Source: Mimachlamys varia
Taxonomy: Eukaryota; Mollusca; Bivalvia; Pectinida; Pectinidae
DNA length: 64,000 nt
Direction: 5' to 3'
Assembly (NCBI GenBank): GCA_947623455.1
Contig: OX392533.1
Coordinates: forward strand, 36,066,729-36,130,728
Part shown: positions 14,001-22,690 of the stretch, piece by piece
Position numbering within the stretch: the first letter of the stretch is position 1
How the letters are laid out: every line of letters starts with the position of its first letter
Notes under the pieces: model-generated
Database searches by the model: none
Told to the model about the DNA's origin: nothing
Seen by the model: the letters and a program-made list of their open reading frames with translations, nothing else
Position numbers and translations under genes: made by a program

Positions 14001-16988
14001 TAAGTCACTAGTGATCTCGCAACTAAATTATCTTTTTATCATAGGATGAATTTAGCATTTAAAAAAATAACTAAAATTAAAGTCACAATTTCTTTTACAT
14101 GAAATTCATGTTAAATATTTCATCTAAAATTCACTTTTTTTACCACATTTTATGTGAAATTCATGTGAAGACACATTGCCTGTGTATATATTTGTTAATG
14201 AATATTATTCTAAATTAGAACATGAACAAAGAGTATGTACATACCCCAAAGAGACAAAATGTAGATTTTCTCTTTCAGATGAATTAATTAGATTGGTTTT
14301 AAATGTCCAGCAAATTCAAATCCACTGATCAAAATACTATACACAAGCAAAATGCCTTTACATGAATTTCTTGTGAAATGTGAAAAAGTGATTTTCACAT
14401 GAAATTCATGTGAAGGATTTTTGCGGATGAAAAAAATATAGGTTGTGTACTGTAAGCCATTTTTTCCCCGGCGACTTAATTTCACGTTTCCATACGAAAT
14501 GGCTATTTCGCTGCGTTTTGATTTCGCAATAAATACGGTAAGCAATCCTATGTACAGTACAGTACTCCTACAGTTTGCATACCTCTGATTGAAACTATCT
14601 TGTGGCGATTAATTTCTCAGATTTTGATGAACCGTGAAATATGTGGAAATTAAGCAAACACGAAAATAAGATGGTTTACAGTATGTAAGTGATCAAATTC
14701 GAGTCTCCCTCCGAATTATGAAGGGATGGCAAATTAAAAGCTATTCAGAAGATCATGATCTTTGAATTTAAACTTTTTTTGGTATGGAGAGCTTTCTTTG
14801 ATGTGGTTGTGATTAAGTCTCTCTCATTTTCTATCCTTAGTTGATCCCGACTTTTATATATGGAATCATGTTTATCTGGGCAAGACATACCTTCGTCTCG
14901 GTGATCTAGAAAATGCCAAGAAGTACCTAATCAAGGCTAGGGAGTTCCCTCGTGAGATTACGTTGTTGGATGAACACGAGGTAAGTTCAAGATATTGTAA
15001 TGAAGGTTGTCAGTATTAATACCTTTCCCTCACCCCCGCAACAAAGTAAGGGGGGAGGAGTGGCGGGTGTAACACCTAACCTAATCCCCGCAACAAAGTA
15101 AGGGGGAGGGGTGGCGGGTGTAAGGCCTTACCTCACCCCCACAACAAAGTAAGGGGGAGGGGTGGCGGGTGTAACACCTAACCTAATCCCCGCAACAAAG
15201 TAAGGGGGAGGGGTGGCGGGTGTAAGGCCTTACCTCACCCCCACAACAAAGTAAGAGGGAGGGGTGGCGGGTGTAAGGCCTTACCTCACCCCTACAACAA
15301 AGTAAGGGGGAGGGGTGGCGGGTGTAAGGCCTTACCTCAACCCCGCAACAAAGTAAGGGGTAGGGTTGGTGGGTGTAACGCCTTCTCTCACCCCCGCAAC
15401 AAAATTAGGGGGGGGGGGGGGGGGGAGGGTTGGCGGGTGAAACACCTTACCTCACCCCCACAACAAAGTAAGGGGGTTGGGGTTGCGGGTGTAACACCCG
15501 CCTTAACCGTGTAATGCCTTACCTCACCATCGCAGCAAAGTAAGGGAAGAGGGGCGGGGGTGTAACGCTTTACCTCACCCCCGCAGCAAAGTAAGGGAAG
15601 AGGGGCGGGGGTGTAACGCTTTACCTCACCCCCGCAGCAAAGTAAGGGAAGAGGGGTGGGGGTGTAATGCCTTACCTCACCCCCGCAGCAAAGTAAGGGA
15701 AGAGGGGCGGGGGTGTAATGCCTTACCTCACCCCCGCAGCAAATTAAGGGAAGAGGGGCGGGGGTGTAACGCTTTATCTCATCCCCGCAGCAAAGTAAGG
15801 GAAGAGGGGCGGGGGTGTAATGCCTTACCTCACCCCTGCAGCAAAGTAAGGGAAGAGGGGCGGGGGTGTAACGCTTTACCTCACCCCCACAGCAAAGTAA
15901 GGGAAGAGGGGCGGGGGTGTAATGCCTTACCTCACCCCCACAGCAAAGTAAGGGAAGAGGGGCGGGGGTGTAACGCTTTACCTCACCCCCGCAGCAAAGT
16001 AAGGGAAGAGGGGCGGGGGTGTAACGCTTTACCTCACCCCCGCAGCAAAGTAAGGGAAGAGGGGTGGGGGTGTAACACTTTACCTCACCCCCACAACAAA
16101 GTAAGGGGTGAGGGATGGTGGGTGTTACGCCTTCTCTCACCCCCAGAACAAAGTAAGGGGGGAGGGGTGGTGGGTGTAACGCCTTCTCTCACCCCCACAA
16201 CAAAGTAAGGAGGAGGGTTGGCGGGTGTAACGCCTTACCTAACCCCCGCAAACAAATTATGGAGGAGGGGTGGCGGGTGTAACAAGGTAATTTCAAGATA
16301 TTGTAATGAAGGTTTCCACCGCCAAAAAACTAACCAGGTATTATTGTATTATTGTCAGTGATTTAAGCTGGTTTTAAATCTTTAACCTATGATATTATAA
16401 TACCTCCATACAATTTATTATAGATTATTAACCCTTAATCATTATGGGAAAAATTAAAATCCTTCTCTTATTTCTTCTTTTGAATTGAATCTATCTTTAT
16501 GAAACTAGAAGTAGGTTGTGTTTTGTAAATGTTACTTACATTGTATGGGAACGAAAGTTTTTGCAGAAAATTTTCCAAACCGTCAATTTTTAACGGTTTT
16601 CGCCCTAAACAATTTTCCAACTACAATACAATGAGAATAACTAGACAGCATAATAAAAATAGTTATCAAATTTGAAATGTGAGTGAAACACTTTGAAAAT
16701 AGACTTCATGGGTAAAATGTTTAACCCGATAAAAATAACCCTGTAATCGATATATAGACTGTATGTGTGAAATGTATTTCTCTTGTCATTTTTGTTTTGG
16801 AAATATAACATGACAACAAAAATTTGTTTTAGGCTCAAATAGAGGCATTCAGAGTTTTGCTGGCAAATAAAATGATTGATCCAAAAGAGGAGCAAAAAGA
16901 GGCACTGGTAAAGGAACGTGAATTACAGAAAAAGGAACGTGATTTACAGAAAAAAGAACTTGAAGCTCAGGAAAACAGCTCTAAGTGA
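4919..16988 (+). CDS. RMDN1: RMDN1-like (regulator of microtubule dynamics 1 / FAM82B), split gene lacking its first exon
   Basis: Eight exons join in frame: 4919-5009, 5622-5890, 9135-9224, 9380-9435, 10375-10462, 13048-13078, 14841-14980 and 16833-16988 (921 nt, 306 residues plus stop). Each intron is GT-AG and each junction keeps phase. The product starts in a hydrophobic segment (about residues 10-25), followed by the EQADELYDAG and LWRLARA motifs, the helical pairs holding RAVELNPKDATS and CYLFAEMPW, then FTTPPTST and VDPDFY...LGKTYLRLGD. These are the landmarks of the RMDN1/FAM82B family, TPR-like helical proteins linked to microtubules and, in relatives, to mitochondria or ER contacts. 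The length is close to the roughly 314 residues of the human protein, so only a short N-terminus is missing. The C-terminus is a highly charged coiled coil with an internal repeat (KERELQKKERDLQKKE), which looks lineage-specific. The start exon is not located. Confidence 0.93.
5159..5430. mobile_element. pogo/Tigger-like MITE, internally deleted copy
   Basis: Starts TA-CAGTGGATTCCACTTAAT and ends GCACTGTA, the same termini as the full copies at 5909-6363, 18551-18997 and 58510-58974, but only about 270 bp long. It lies in the intron between exons a and b. Confidence 0.65.
5622..5890 (+). CDS. RMDN1: RMDN1-like exon b
   Basis: The acceptor AG is at 5620-5621 and the donor GTCAGT at 5891. It encodes the first helical repeats with EQADELYDAG, LWRLARACHD and LVKKALELNDNNYASHK, and ends in phase 0. 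Confidence 0.95.
5909..6363. mobile_element. pogo/Tigger-like MITE (about 455 bp), reference copy
   Basis: Imperfect terminal inverted repeats CAGTGGACTCCACTTAATAT and (inverse) CAGTGCACTCCTCTTTATAT are flanked by TA on both sides, consistent with Tc1/mariner/pogo target-site choice. There is no transposase ORF. It inserted 19 bp past the donor of exon b. Confidence 0.8.
6363..7200 (+). repeat. dispersed repeat family A, copy 2 with expanded tandem block
   Basis: Same head (ACATTCTGATTGTTTCTTC) and tail blocks as copy 1. The single 60-bp segment seen at about 3225-3290 in copy 1 is here expanded to about six tandem units (6467-6857). The tail holds the decayed hairpin (about 7056-7190). It directly abuts the MITE at 5909-6363. 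Confidence 0.7.
6467..6857 (+). repeat. tandem repeat, about 60-bp unit x 6
   Basis: Successive units share CATAATATATTGATCTTATT and GTGAGTCTTGTCGCTCCG, with alternation between TCGCTCC and GGTTCTG variants, which suggests a two-unit higher-order expansion. Confidence 0.85.
7441..8164. mobile_element. 724-bp Mutator-like non-autonomous DNA transposon with 9-bp target duplication
   Basis: The outer about 65 bp at each end are inverted copies (CAACTTCGCAAGCCAAGGGT at left, its complement at right). Similarity continues more weakly to about 200 bp, including inverted ACCAATCAAA and ATGGCAGCGCCC blocks. The 9-bp sequence GGCTAATAG is repeated immediately outside both ends (7432-7440 and 8165-8173). 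A 9-bp duplication with long inverted repeats points to the Mutator superfamily. It has no transposase, but it carries a short cysteine-containing ORF. Confidence 0.82.
7679..8008 (-). CDS. ZAD-like Cys motif ORF inside the Mutator-like element
   Basis: A 109-residue ORF beginning MAAP, with C-x2-C at residues 8 and 11 (ETCRVC) and a second C-x2-C at 53 and 56 (YECGFCITKL). This spacing recalls the treble-clef ZAD domain at the N-terminus of insect-type zinc-finger proteins and transposon-derived proteins. The ATG lies in the inverted repeat, in a good initiation context (AAGATGG). A second, opposite ATG starting MAAP lies in the left repeat at 7628 and opens a 35-codon frame to 7735. It may be a captured first exon or the remnant of an element protein. 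Expression is unknown. Confidence 0.4.
   Translation of the reverse strand: MAAPTETCRVCSNMLPTKSRRVIFGPTFTVFHQLSQILGYVADQADKKSRYECGFCITKLNKLSTMISFIKWKCYKKKTQAHLPVLVPTKRSFPLLIELIDRICVSRSS
8165..8345 (+). repeat. direct repeat of about 90 bp
   Basis: The block starting GGCTAATAGGG(A/G)CAGGTGCA occurs at about 8165 and again at about 8257, each followed by GGATAAGTTAAATATTTTAT. It is the host sequence into which the Mutator-like element inserted. Confidence 0.75.
8500..8662 (-). repeat. tRNA-derived SINE (minus strand)
   Basis: Read on the minus strand it begins GCCGTAGTGGCCGAGTGGTT (pol III A-box of a tRNA-like head) and ends with the tail CTGTTAATAGGACGTAAAAC shared with the SINE at 12456-12665. 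The middle is shortened, so the B-box is missing. Confidence 0.7.
9135..9224 (+). CDS. RMDN1: RMDN1-like exon c
   Basis: Preceded by ATTGCAG and followed by the consensus donor GTAAGT (9225-9230). Exactly 90 nt, phase 0 at both ends. It starts WYAILLDK, matching the family block that follows ASHK. Confidence 0.95.
9380..9435 (+). CDS. RMDN1: RMDN1-like exon d
   Basis: Acceptor CTGTTTCAG, donor GTAAGG at 9436. It encodes RAVELNPKDATSMYSLGH plus the first two bases of a Trp codon completed in the next exon. Confidence 0.95.
9450..9900 (+). repeat. dispersed repeat with TATACCCCCC head
   Basis: It starts at TTATACCCCCCACATAC, contains a pyrimidine/purine stretch around CATCCGTCCGGACA and a block with GGTCAAAGGTCACTG, and ends near GGGCCTCTTGTTT. 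The ending motif is shared with the element at 20531-22690; the head resembles the inverse of the end at about 58340-58380. It sits in the intron between exons d and e. Confidence 0.5.
10375..10462 (+). CDS. RMDN1: RMDN1-like exon e
   Basis: Acceptor CTTTTCAG, donor GTAGGT at 10463. It encodes CYLFAEMPWHKRKIASAIF and FTTPPTSTFEE, among the most conserved family blocks. Confidence 0.95.
10663..11015 (-). repeat. tRNA-derived SINE with conserved central TTGAGCAAG domain
   Basis: Read on the minus strand: head GGTGGTCTAGTGGTAGTACG (A-box), then GGTTATGAGTTCAAGTCCC (B-box), then a central block with CCTTGAGCAAGATACTTTAC resembling the core domain shared among animal SINEs, then a 3' tail with AAGCGGTATATAGAAAAC. 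It lies in the intron between exons e and f. Confidence 0.75.
11280..11910 (+). repeat. degenerate copy of the GGTCACAGG tandem element
   Basis: Three or four degenerate units of about 110-150 bp, each with TTCAAGGTCACAGG and a TCTGAATAACTAAAAGG-type block. The same motifs make up the 145-bp array at 20740-22310, so this is an older, shorter relative. Confidence 0.65.
12456..12665 (+). repeat. tRNA-derived SINE, full-length copy
   Basis: Head GCGGTGGCCGAGTGGTTAAG (A-box) and GGTTGTGAGTTTGAATCCC (B-box), a central block with CAGGTACTGACTG and CCTCCGGGTACTC, and tail CTGTTAATAGGCCTTAAAAC followed by an A-rich end. This is a typical molluscan tRNA-Ser/Leu-type SINE layout. It is not a functional tRNA gene because the acceptor stem does not close. 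Confidence 0.82.
13048..13078 (+). CDS. RMDN1: RMDN1-like micro-exon f (31 nt)
   Basis: Acceptor TTTCACAG, donor GTAAAA at 13079. It encodes ALKYLEMAEK plus one base. It was placed because it exactly bridges the phase between exons e and g and matches the family's short helix before VDP. Confidence 0.88.
13665..14425. repeat. scattered ATGTGAAATTCATGTGAA repeat cluster around a LINE fragment
   Basis: The near-palindromic motif CATGAAATTCATGTGAA and variants recur at about 13670-13800, 14095-14170 and 14370-14420, flanking the reverse transcriptase fragment at 13804-14049. Confidence 0.6.
13804..14049 (+). pseudogene. LINE reverse transcriptase fragment
   Basis: An 81-codon stretch that includes VTFLGIDFS, then KLKLLINTWKRWSLTTIGKI and NVIKSLVISQLNYLF. 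This is the thumb/connection segment found in many LINE polymerases (WK.R.LT..GK..V.K.L). No catalytic motifs remain. It is a short relic in the intron between exons f and g. Confidence 0.7.
14448..14683. mobile_element. 236-bp MITE with TACTGTA termini
   Basis: Left end TACTGTAAGCCATTTTTTCC; the right end is the inverse of TACTGTAAACCATCTTATTT. The match continues weakly around CTTAATTTC. It has a similar size and terminus to the element at 30086-30329. No coding capacity. Confidence 0.65.
14841..14980 (+). CDS. RMDN1: RMDN1-like exon g
   Basis: Acceptor TATCCTTAG, donor GTAAGT at 14981. It encodes DPDFYIWNHVYLGKTYLRLG and the following TPR-like helix with AKKYLIKAREFP. Confidence 0.95.
15015..16285 (+). 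repeat. about 60-bp minisatellite, 1.3 kb, in the last intron
   Basis: About 21 units of CACCCCCGCAACAAAGTAAG followed by GGGAGGGGTGGCGGGTGTAA and a CCTTACCT block. Two unit subtypes occur: CAACAAAG at the edges and CAGCAAAG with GAAGAGGGGCGGGG in the middle. Long poly-G runs (for example about 15408-15425) could form quadruplexes. An open minus-strand frame (15388-16140) arises only because the unit is a multiple of three. Confidence 0.95.
16833..16988 (+). CDS. RMDN1: RMDN1-like terminal exon h with stop
   Basis: Acceptor TTTGTTTTAG, stop TGA at 16986-16988. It encodes AQIEAFRVLLANK and then a Lys/Glu/Gln-rich coiled coil with a near-repeated KERELQKKE / KERDLQKKE module. Confidence 0.93.
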   Translation, partial: AQIEAFRVLLANKMIDPKEEQKEALVKERELQKKERDLQKKELEAQENSSK

Positions 16989-17062
16989 AAACATTTGGAC
17001 AGTTCTGGAGTAAAAAAACCCACTCAGAACGATTCCAGGCTTATTTGAGAGCTTGTAGGGAA

Positions 17063-17310
17063 AATGTATGACTGTGTTGATTCTTAAATGACTGTGTTGA
17101 CTCTTGAACGACTGTGTAGAAATTTGAACGATTATGTAGATTGTTGAACGATTATGTAGATTGTGGAACGATTGTGTTTATTCTTGAACAATAATGTCGA
17201 TTCTTAAACAACATGTTGACTATTGAACAACTTTGTTGACTCTTGAACAACTGTGTTGATTCTTGAACAACCGTGCTGTTTTATGAATGAACATTTTGAT
17301 TCATGAATAT
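17063..17310 (+). repeat. 20-bp minisatellite in the RMDN1-like 3' UTR
   Basis: About 12 diverged units of the type GACTGTGTTGATTCTTGAAC begin 75 bp after the stop codon. Confidence 0.85.
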
Positions 17311-17384
17311 TGTTGATTCTAAAAGCTGAAGCAAACATTCACTGTTGATTATTTCTCAGAATATTGATATGATACTTCATCCCC

Positions 17385-17760
17385 TACCAGCGAATTCGGA
17401 GGGGACTATTAGTTTACCTGGCGTCCGCCTGTCTGTCTGTCTGTCTGTCACCTTTTTGGGGTTTCCAAGGTTTATCTCAGCAATGAGTGTACATATTGCA
17501 TTGAAATTTAATATACAAATAGGTCAAGTTCTAATTTTGTTATGGTTCAATGGTTTTTTTCAGAGTTACGGCCCTTGGACTTTCCGACTTTTCAGTTTCT
17601 GTGCATTATCTCTGCAATGTGTGCACATATTGAACTGAAATTTGGTATTCAGATACATCATGGCGATATCTACATCAATTCCCTGTTATTTGTTTAATGA
17701 ATCATTGCATCTTTAAAGCTTGTGGGGGTCAGCCAGGAGGGGACATGTATTGCTTAAGCA
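17385..17760 (+). repeat. dispersed repeat with CTGT tetranucleotide run
   Basis: It contains GGGGACTATTAGTTTACCTG, a (CTGT)n stretch at about 17427-17448, and a block with TTTGGGGTTTCCAAGG. The composition is typical of a dispersed invertebrate repeat; it overlaps the presumed 3' UTR. Confidence 0.45.
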
Positions 17761-17795
17761 ATACTCAATATGCTTGTTAAATTGGTATTCCAAGA

Positions 17796-17801
17796 AATAA
17801 A
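17796..17801 (+). terminator. candidate polyadenylation signal AATAAA
   Basis: AATAAA followed about 14 bp later by an A-rich run, 0.8 kb after the RMDN1-like stop. Plausible but unproven, since A-rich AATAAA matches are common here. Confidence 0.35.
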
Positions 17802-18550
17802 CATGCATGATAATGAAAAAAAAAAATTGAAAAATGTATCAAACACATAAACAACAAGCGTCAGTCTGCCTTAGCTTTGTTATTCTAGCATTGAGAACAC
17901 AAAAATGACAACCAATTTTACCACTGCAGCCCAAGACACCTTTCACATATTTCGGTTAAATCAATGGAGATGGTTGAACCTGACAAGATTGAAGCAGATT
18001 TGAACCGAGACTGACCTCTAGAAAATTTTGATTAAGAGTTCCAAACATGTTTGACTGAAGATAAAGTACTGACTATTGCTAGTTTGCATTATTTCTTGAC
18101 AATCTGATTAAAATTATATCTTGATCTCCGCGCCGTTCCGTAAACTTCTCTCTGAGACAATCCCATAGGAGGTCATGTCCCGATGACCTTTTGCATTAGC
18201 CAATCAAATTACTACTGTCGAAATCTTGACAGTGAAGTTTTGTGATGAAATGACTTGCTGCAAGATGACAGGTCATTTGAAAGTTATTTTAGTGTTAAGT
18301 AAAGAGGCAACAAAGGTCATCTGAACGTGACCTCTTATGGGATGTTGTCAGATCCTTGTAAAACGGAGTGAGAACAAGGAGATGTATTTGAATCGGATTT
18401 TATATTGATAAAAGAAAAATTTAATATTCTTCTAACCTTGTTATTTATTTTCTGAAATTTTAACTTTGTCCGACAGTTAAGTGTATGTTCATTAATTTAT
18501 GGTTGACTATTTCTGCTCCATTTTATGTAAAGGTTATTTAACACAACCAG

Positions 18551-18997
18551 TACAGTGCACTCCTCTTTATATCATGTTGCATTTGTCAGAAAAAAAACAT
18601 GATATTAACAGGAATGTGACATTAAGAGAAACTTGTTTTTTCCACCAAATCTAGTGCATTTTCAATCTCCATAACTAAAAGTAAGCTGTTCAATGTACAT
18701 ATGAAGGTGTTTTAATATATAGATATCATCATTTCAATTAAAAGTCATTTTTCGGGTTATTTTTTTATTTTCTAAGCAACATTTTGTACAACTTGTATCT
18801 GAAATCAATGACATCATTTTCTGGATATTTTATGTGATTGGTTAAAAAAACATGATATTAAGAGGAATTCACCTCAAAATACATGATTTTAACGAAATAA
18901 AATTACAAAGAATATACAGAGAGAAAAATGCTTGGGAAAATCATGATATAAAGAGGAATGTGATATTAACAGGGTGATATTAAGTGGAGTCCACCAT
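18551..18997. mobile_element. pogo/Tigger-like MITE, inverted copy
   Basis: Starts TA-CAGTGCACTCCTCTTTATA and ends near GATATTAAGTGGAGTCCAC; the body is the reverse complement of 5909-6363. The right terminus is decayed (CCACCATAA instead of CCACTGTA). Confidence 0.8.
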
Positions 18998-19034
18998 AAA
19001 TGTTTTCATGTGATGTTTCAATGACTAAAATGTT

Positions 19035-20440
19035 ATATACCCTGTCTCCTTCATCAGACAAATGATGCTGTATGGATACATTGAACATTTGGGTCAGTGC
19101 AGTGAGCAATGTGTGGATCTATTGAACACTAGTTCTGCTACAGTGAACACTCAGTGGATGCATTGAACATATATGTTGGTAAATCTAATAATTTGTAAAT
19201 GCATTGAACATTTGTGTTGGTAAAATGGACAATATGTTGATACATTGAACACTAGTTTTGCTTCAGTGAACACTTAGTTGATGTATCGATCATTTCTGTT
19301 GGTAAAATGGGCAATGTATCGATACACTGAACATTGTTGATAAAATAAACAATTTATGGATACATTGAACAGTGGTTTCGGTACAATGAACACTTTATGG
19401 ATACATTGAACAGTTGAAAATCGTAATCATTACGTGTATCATACAGCTTAGGAGTAAGCTTCTCGTGTTGGTCATAATTTAAGTTAAAATCGAGGTAAGA
19501 AGCTGATGAAGGAGAGCTTGTTGTGTCCTTAATTTCAATTTCAGAAAAAGGGTATATAGGATTGACTAGGTCAGCAAACATCTTCGATATACCTGAAAGC
19601 GAAATTAGTTGATTTGGCAAGGTTTTTGTGACCCGTCCGGATAAGCCCCTTGACAAATCTAGCCTCTTATGATAATAAAAGTCAGCCAATAGCGGGGCAC
19701 AGTTTGTTCCCATTGCAGTGTGTTGGAAAATCTTTTTCCCCGAACTCAACAAAGATATTGTTCGCCAGGAATTCAATCATTCGCACTATATCTTCCTCGG
19801 AATATTTTATATTAGGTTTTGTTATGTTTTTCACAAAGTATGCTCCAATATAGCTCACTACCCTATATTTTTATTGTCTTCCACCTTTCTTGGAAAAGAA
19901 AGCTCTTATAATGGGAGACCGAAAACGTTCTTTCAGTCTGGATCTATTGAACACTAGTTCTGCTACAGTGAACACTCAGTGGATGCATTGAACATATATG
20001 TTGGTAAATTTAATAATTTGTAAATGCATTGAACATTTGTGTTGGTAAAATGGACAATATGTTGATACATTGAACACTAGTTTTGCTTCAGTGAACACTT
20101 AGTTGATGTATCGATCATTTCTGTTGGTAAAATGGGCAATGTATCGATACATTGAACATTGTTGATAAAATAAACAATTTATGGATACATTGAACAGTGG
20201 TTTCGGTACAATGAACACTTTATGGATACATTGAACAGTTGTTTCGGTAACGTGGACAATTTATGGATACATTGAATAGTAGTTTTGATAAAGAGAACAA
20301 TTTATGGATACAATGAACAGAAGTTTTGGTACAATGAACACTATGGATACATTGAACAGTAGTTTTGGTACAGTGAACACTTTATAGAAACATTGAACAT
20401 TTATGATGGTTCAGTAAATACGTTGTACACACACTGAACC
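19035..20440 (+). repeat. about 22/44-bp minisatellite (TTGAACA type), interrupted by a Penelope-like fragment
   Basis: Units of the type GGATACATTGAACAGTAGTT and GGTACAGTGAACACTTTAT alternate. The part at 19113-19402 is repeated almost exactly at 19942-20239, on either side of the inserted fragment. Confidence 0.88.
19403..19941 (-). mobile_element. Penelope-like reverse transcriptase fragment 1
   Basis: The minus-strand frames contain MGTNCAPLLADFY (about 19716-19678) and LDFNLNYDQHEKLTPKLYD, signatures of the Penelope-like reverse transcriptases common in molluscs. An upstream frame ending in KNITKPNIKYSEEDI is separated by a frameshift just before the QT-AMG motif. Both ends are truncated. 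The fragment sits inside the 19035-20440 minisatellite. Confidence 0.78.
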
Positions 20441-20530
20441 CTTCTGTTGGTTCTTTGAATATTATTTATCAATACAATTTGTCTTGTGGATGTTGTTTTA
20501 AATGTGATTTTTCATTGTTGTTTGTTTTTA

Positions 20531-22690
20531 GGTCATCTGACCCGAAGGGTCAAGATGACCTATTGCCATCATGCTTCGTCCGTCGTCGTGCGCCGTCCGC
20601 CGTGCGCCGTGCGCCGTCCGCCGTGCGCCGTGCGCCGTCCGTAAACTTTTCCTTTAACAATCTTCTTCTTAGTAACCAAAAGGCTCTAGGTGCTGATATT
20701 TGGCCAGTAGGCACCTTGGATTGAGTGCTACAAAGTTTCCTCATTTCAATGACCTTGACCTGTTTTCAAGGTCACAGGGGTCAAATTTGTAAAAACCTTT
20801 AACAATCTTCTTCTCAGTAACCAAAAGGTCTAGGGTAATGATATTTGGCCAGTAGGCACCTGGGATAGAGTGCTACAAAGTTTCCTCATATCGAAAAGGC
20901 CCAGAGACCTAATATTGGGCCTGTGGCATGCTGGGATAAAGGGCTACCAAGTTTGTTCAAACAAATGACCTTGACCTTCATTCAAGGTCACAGGGGCCAA
21001 AAAGGTCAAAATCTTTGAACGACTTCTTTTGAATAACCAAAAGGCCCAGAGACCTGATATTGGGCCTGTGGCATGCTGGGATAAAGGGTTGTTACCAAGT
21101 TTGTTCAAACAAATGACCTTGACCTTCATTCAAGGTCACAGGGGCCGAAAAGGTCAAAATCTTTTTAAACAACTTCTTCTGAATAACCAAAAGGCCCAGA
21201 GACCTGATATTGGTCCTGTGTTATGCTGAGATAAAGGGCTACCAAGTTTGTTCAAAGAAATGACCTTGACCTTCATTCAAGGTCACAGGGGGTCATAATC
21301 TTTAAACAACTTCTTCTGAATAACCAAAAGGCCCAGAGACCTGATATTGGGCCTGTGGCATGCTGGGATAAAGGGCTACCATGTTTGTTCAAAGAAATGA
21401 CCTTGACTTTCATTCAAGGTCACTGGGGCCAAAACGGTCATAATCTTTAAACATTTTTTTCTGAATAACCAAAAGGCCCAGAGATCTAATATTGGGCCTG
21501 TGGCATGCTGGGATAAAGGGCTACCAAGTTTGTTCAAAGAAATGACCTTGACTTTCATTCAAGGTCACTGGGGCCAAAACGGTCATAATCTTTAAACATT
21601 TTCTTCTGAATAACCAAAAGGCCCAGATACCTAATATTGGGCCTGTGGCATGCTGGGATAAAGGGCTACCAAGTTTGTTCAAAGAAATGACCTTGACTTT
21701 CATTCAAGGTCACAGGGGCCAAAACGGTCATAATCTTTAAACGACTTCTTCTGAATAACCAAAAGGCCCAGAGACCTGATATTGGGCCTGTGGCATGCTG
21801 GGATAAAGGGCTACCAAGTTTGTTCAAAGAAATGATCTTGACTTTCATTCAAGGTCACAGGGACCAAAACGGTCATAATCTTTAAACAACTTCTTCTGAA
21901 TAACCAAAAGGCCCAGAGACCTGATATTGGTCCTGTGTTATGCTGGGATAAAGGTCTACCAAGTTTGTTCAAAGAAATGACCTTGACCTTCATTCAAGGT
22001 CACAGAGGCCAAAACGGTCATAATCTTTAAACAACTTCTTCTGAATAACTAAAAGGCTCAGAGACCTGATATTAGGCCTGTGGCATGCTGGGATAAAGGT
22101 CTACCAAGTTTGTTCAAATAAATGACCTTGAACTTCATTCAAGGTCACAGGGGCCAAAAGGGTCAAAATCTTTAAAACAACTTTTTCTGAATAACCAAAA
22201 GGCACAGAGATGTGATATTGGGCTTGTGGCATGCTGGGATAAAGGTGTGTCAAGTTTGTTTTAAGAAATGACCCTGACATTCATTCAAGGTCACAGGGGC
22301 CAAAAGGGTTTGTTGTCAAGTTTACTCACTAGGAATAAGCTGAAACTTGCCAGAAATGATTCTGAGATGATGCTGATTAAGTGTTGTTATTTTTAGGTTT
22401 GTTCAAAATTCAAGATGGCCACCACAGCCGCCATTTTGAATACACATTTTAAACTTCTCAAGTTCTACCATTGGAATTGAGCTGAAACTTGCCAGAAATG
22501 ATATCCTGAGATGGTCCCAACAAAGTGTTGTTATTTTTCAAGCCCATCAGAAATCCAAGAAGGCCACTATCTTGAACTTGGCAATCTATACAGGCATATT
22601 ATAACTTGATTTAATGACTACACGTATTTTCATAGTGATTTTACAATTGGTAGTCAGATGACCGTTAAGGCCCGTTGGGCCTCTTGTTTC
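20531..22690 (+). mobile_element. 2.2-kb element with internal 145-bp tandem array
   Basis: It starts GGTCATCTGACCCGAAGGGT and ends with GTCAGATGACC followed by GTTAAGGCCCGTTGGGCCTC, so the tips are partly inverse. A short CGTCGTGCGCCGTCCG-rich block (20579-20640) precedes the array. The layout of non-coding ends around a central tandem array resembles non-autonomous Helitron-like or Pearl-type elements of bivalves, but the class is not established here. Confidence 0.65.
20740..22310 (+). repeat. 145-bp tandem repeat, about 11 units
   Basis: Each unit contains AATGACCTTGACCTTCATTC, AAGGTCACAGGGGCCAAAA, then CTTCTTCTGAATAACCAAAA and GGCATGCTGGGATAAAGGGC. Units between 21376 and 21993 are exactly 145 bp apart. 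The repeated minus-strand 60-codon frames are by-products of the array. Each unit has nuclear-receptor-like AAGGTCA half-sites. Confidence 0.95.

Noticed and set aside
15388..16140. 250-codon minus-strand frame of LLCCGGEVKRYTPAPLP repeats
   Set aside because: It lies wholly in the 60-bp intronic minisatellite; the frame stays open because the unit is a multiple of three and lacks stops.
20550..20744. Frames with RRAPSAVRRAPSAV repeats
   Set aside because: Produced by the CGCCGTCCGCCGTG repeat at the start of the 20531-22690 element.
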